DNA of 64,000 nt from CAMLJR01 sp964631955 (GTDB lineage Bacteria; Pseudomonadota; Gammaproteobacteria; Pseudomonadales; CAMLJR01): the NCBI GenBank assembly GCA_964631955.1, contig CAZWBA010000011.1:1-64000 (forward strand), given 5' to 3'. Every line of letters starts with the position of its first letter. The stretch's first letter is position 1. Both the position numbers and the translations under genes were made by a program. Positions 62,584 through 64,000 of this stretch are shown piece by piece. The notes below the pieces were generated by a model. It ran no database searches and was not told the DNA's origin. It saw only the letters and a list, made by a program, of their open reading frames with translations.

Positions 62584-63333
62584 ATGCGCAATGTTGTGAT
62601 CGCGGAAACGGACAACCACAAATTTATTCTGCTCAACGAAAGCGACCCCGGTGAAGAGGACGGCATCCGCTCGAACCAATACCTCGTGCTGCACGACAAC
62701 CAGGGCGTGCTGCTCGATCCGGGCGGATTCGGCGTCATGCCGCGCGCGCTCGCCGAATTGTTGAGCCATCTGGAGCCGGACCGCATCAAAGCCATCGTGC
62801 TGTCGCACCAGGACCCCGATATCGTCGGCGGTCTCGCGACATGGCTGGAGCTGACAGAAGCCACGGTTTACGTGTCGCGCATCTGGACACGATTCCTGCC
62901 GCACTACGGCATCAAATCCATGCACCGTTTTATCGGCGTGCCCGATGAAGGCATGCCGCTCAAAATCGCCGAGGAATTTTTCCTGCAATTACTGCCCGCC
63001 CATTTCCTGCATTCGGAGGGGCAGCTCAACGTCTACGATCCGCTGACCAGGGTTTTATTCACGGGCGATATCGGCGCCGCCATGCTGCCGAGCGACGAGG
63101 ATTACGTTTTCGTCGACGACTTCGCCGCGCACCGGCGCCATATCGAAGAATTCCATCGCCGCTACATGTGCAGCAGTCGCGCGATCAAAGTCTGGCTCAA
63201 TACGATTTCAACGCTCGACATCGACTATCTGGCGCCGCAACACGGTCCGATTTACCGCGGGCGCGCCGTGCAGGATTTTCTCGCCTGGATCAGCGAGCTC
63301 AACTGCGGTATCGACCTTCTGGCCTGCCCTTGA
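62584..63333 (+). CDS. ODP-like diiron MBL-fold oxygen sensor
   Basis: This 249-residue protein has the metallo-beta-lactamase fold of flavodiiron proteins but no flavodoxin domain. Putative metal ligands are His75, Asp77 and Asp79 in HQDPDI, His140 (with His143 nearby), Asp162 in FTGDIG and His220 in PQHGP. The position that is normally a second His after the HxExDH motif is Ile80. A stand-alone protein of this type (ODP of Treponema) binds oxygen at a diiron site and works with a chemoreceptor. Its place behind an Aer-like receptor supports the same role here. GGAGG precedes the ATG. Confidence 0.85.
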   Translation: MRNVVIAETDNHKFILLNESDPGEEDGIRSNQYLVLHDNQGVLLDPGGFGVMPRALAELLSHLEPDRIKAIVLSHQDPDIVGGLATWLELTEATVYVSRIWTRFLPHYGIKSMHRFIGVPDEGMPLKIAEEFFLQLLPAHFLHSEGQLNVYDPLTRVLFTGDIGAAMLPSDEDYVFVDDFAAHRRHIEEFHRRYMCSSRAIKVWLNTISTLDIDYLAPQHGPIYRGRAVQDFLAWISELNCGIDLLACP

Positions 63334-63356
63334 GACCACTGGCGGAGCAATAACCC

Positions 63357-64000
63357 GTGAGCAGCCTGCAGACCATCGAGCCGCAAACGCAGGTACAGAT
63401 GCACAAGCGTGTGCTGGAGCGCTTCGCGCTGTTGTTCGAGCGCCAGACGCGCATGTACCGCTATCTCAACAGCATTTCCGATCTGGTGCGCACCACGCAC
63501 GAAGAAGTGGGCCAATGTCTGCTCGACTCGCTCCAACACATCGGGGACTCCCGCCTCGAGGCCACGGAGCGGGTCGCCATCAGCACCCTGTTAAACAATA
63601 ACGTGGCGCGCCTCAAGCGTCTCGATGCGACGCTGGCGCTGCTGTTGCGCGAACACATCAAGCAACAAAAGCATGACGACACGGATTTGAAACACGTCAT
63701 GCTGGAAACCAATCGTACCGCCCGGCACCTGCAGGCGACCCTGATCGAAAAGGAGCTCTTTGAGCGCCACAGCCAGATGCTGGAAAAAATATTTCTGTCG
63801 CGCGAAAACATTCGGCATTGGAAGCGGCACGTGCACGACATTCTCGCGGAATTCGGCGAGATTCTCGCGTTCGACTATTTCTTTGTCGCGCTCTCGGAAA
63901 ACGGCGAACTGTCGCTGACGCTCTTTTCGCTCAAGCTGCTGGACACCGGAAACGAAGCCGTCTCGCACTTTTGCAAAAAGCTGCTGAACGAACTCAACCT
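63357..64000 (+). CDS. Helical signalling protein, 5' part only (cut by window end)
   Basis: A GTG at 63357 opens a frame that stays open to the window end, at least 214 codons. GGCGGAGCAA lies upstream. The first 140 residues look helical (LERFALLFERQTRMYRYLNSISDLVRTTHEEVGQ; LEKIFLSRENIRHWKRHVHDILAEFGEIL). They are followed by the beginning of an alpha/beta domain, FDYFFVALSENGELSLTLFSL, that resembles a GAF-type sensor. In similar operons such proteins end in a diguanylate cyclase or other output domain, but none is visible here. It is the third gene of the chemoreceptor operon. Confidence 0.7.
   Translation, partial: MSSLQTIEPQTQVQMHKRVLERFALLFERQTRMYRYLNSISDLVRTTHEEVGQCLLDSLQHIGDSRLEATERVAISTLLNNNVARLKRLDATLALLLREHIKQQKHDDTDLKHVMLETNRTARHLQATLIEKELFERHSQMLEKIFLSRENIRHWKRHVHDILAEFGEILAFDYFFVALSENGELSLTLFSLKLLDTGNEAVSHFCKKLLNELN

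Noticed and set aside
61476..62864. A 462-codon open frame on the minus strand
   Set aside because: It is antisense to the chemoreceptor gene and runs into the next gene; its composition (His/Gly/Asp-rich, no motif) is that of a shadow frame.

Overview
The window is chromosomal DNA of a gammaproteobacterium, about 55 percent G+C by eye. Most of it is conserved housekeeping synteny. The orders ponA / pilMNOPQ-aroK-aroB-damX-gltB-gltD-hemE, ubiE-ubiJ-ubiB-hisI-hisE-tatABC and rnr-rlmB-rpsF-rpsR-DUF2232-rplI-dnaB are familiar from Pseudomonas and relatives. The DUF3094 gene and the fused BioH-BioC protein point to the Pseudomonadales/Cellvibrionales side. I infer that placement; no rRNA gene is present to confirm it.

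Layout. 1-6750: an ABC importer of the urea/short-chain amide type (urtABCD, with urtE expected just off the left edge) diverges from a formamidase (fmdA) and an fmdB zinc-ribbon gene. 6870-13900: small secreted, PilZ, LemA/GIDE and globin-like genes, tRNA-Pro, DUF3094, an acyl-CoA dehydrogenase and two small proteins, one with a flagellar-rod-like motif. 14033-18695: a biotin operon bioB-bioF-bioHC(fusion)-bioD with a recognisable promoter and BirA-type operator, divergent from comF. 18782-25349: comF, srkA, cysE, M48 protease, secreted proteins, a DUF559 endonuclease-like gene inside a repeat cassette, and hemE. 25447-42633: glutamate synthase, DamX, early shikimate enzymes and the type IV pilus secretin/alignment complex, divergent from penicillin-binding protein 1A. 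42693-53349: radA, a pair of helicase-loader-like genes (three tandem DnaT-type repeats plus a lambda-P-like protein), ubiquinone biosynthesis, hisI/hisE, tatABC and dnaB. 53587-59446: the ribosomal protein/RNase R cluster and tRNA-Leu. 59612-64000: a LysR regulator, then an Aer-like PAS chemoreceptor, a diiron MBL-fold protein and a helical signalling protein cut by the window edge.

The most unusual feature is a dispersed palindromic intergenic repeat found five times in the first 25 kb (1-95, 3108-3243, 17511-17628, 23618-23783, 24147-24284). Each copy has two half-units, called alpha and beta here, with hairpin stems that show compensatory base changes. Each copy abuts the 3' end of a gene and in two cases supplies that gene's last codons and stop. 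Two copies in inverted orientation bracket an A+T-rich DUF559 (Vsr-like nuclease fold) gene, whose own last 13 codons come from the repeat. This suggests an autonomous element plus non-autonomous copies, analogous to REP/RAYT systems but with a different protein family. That reading is inference from structure and context.
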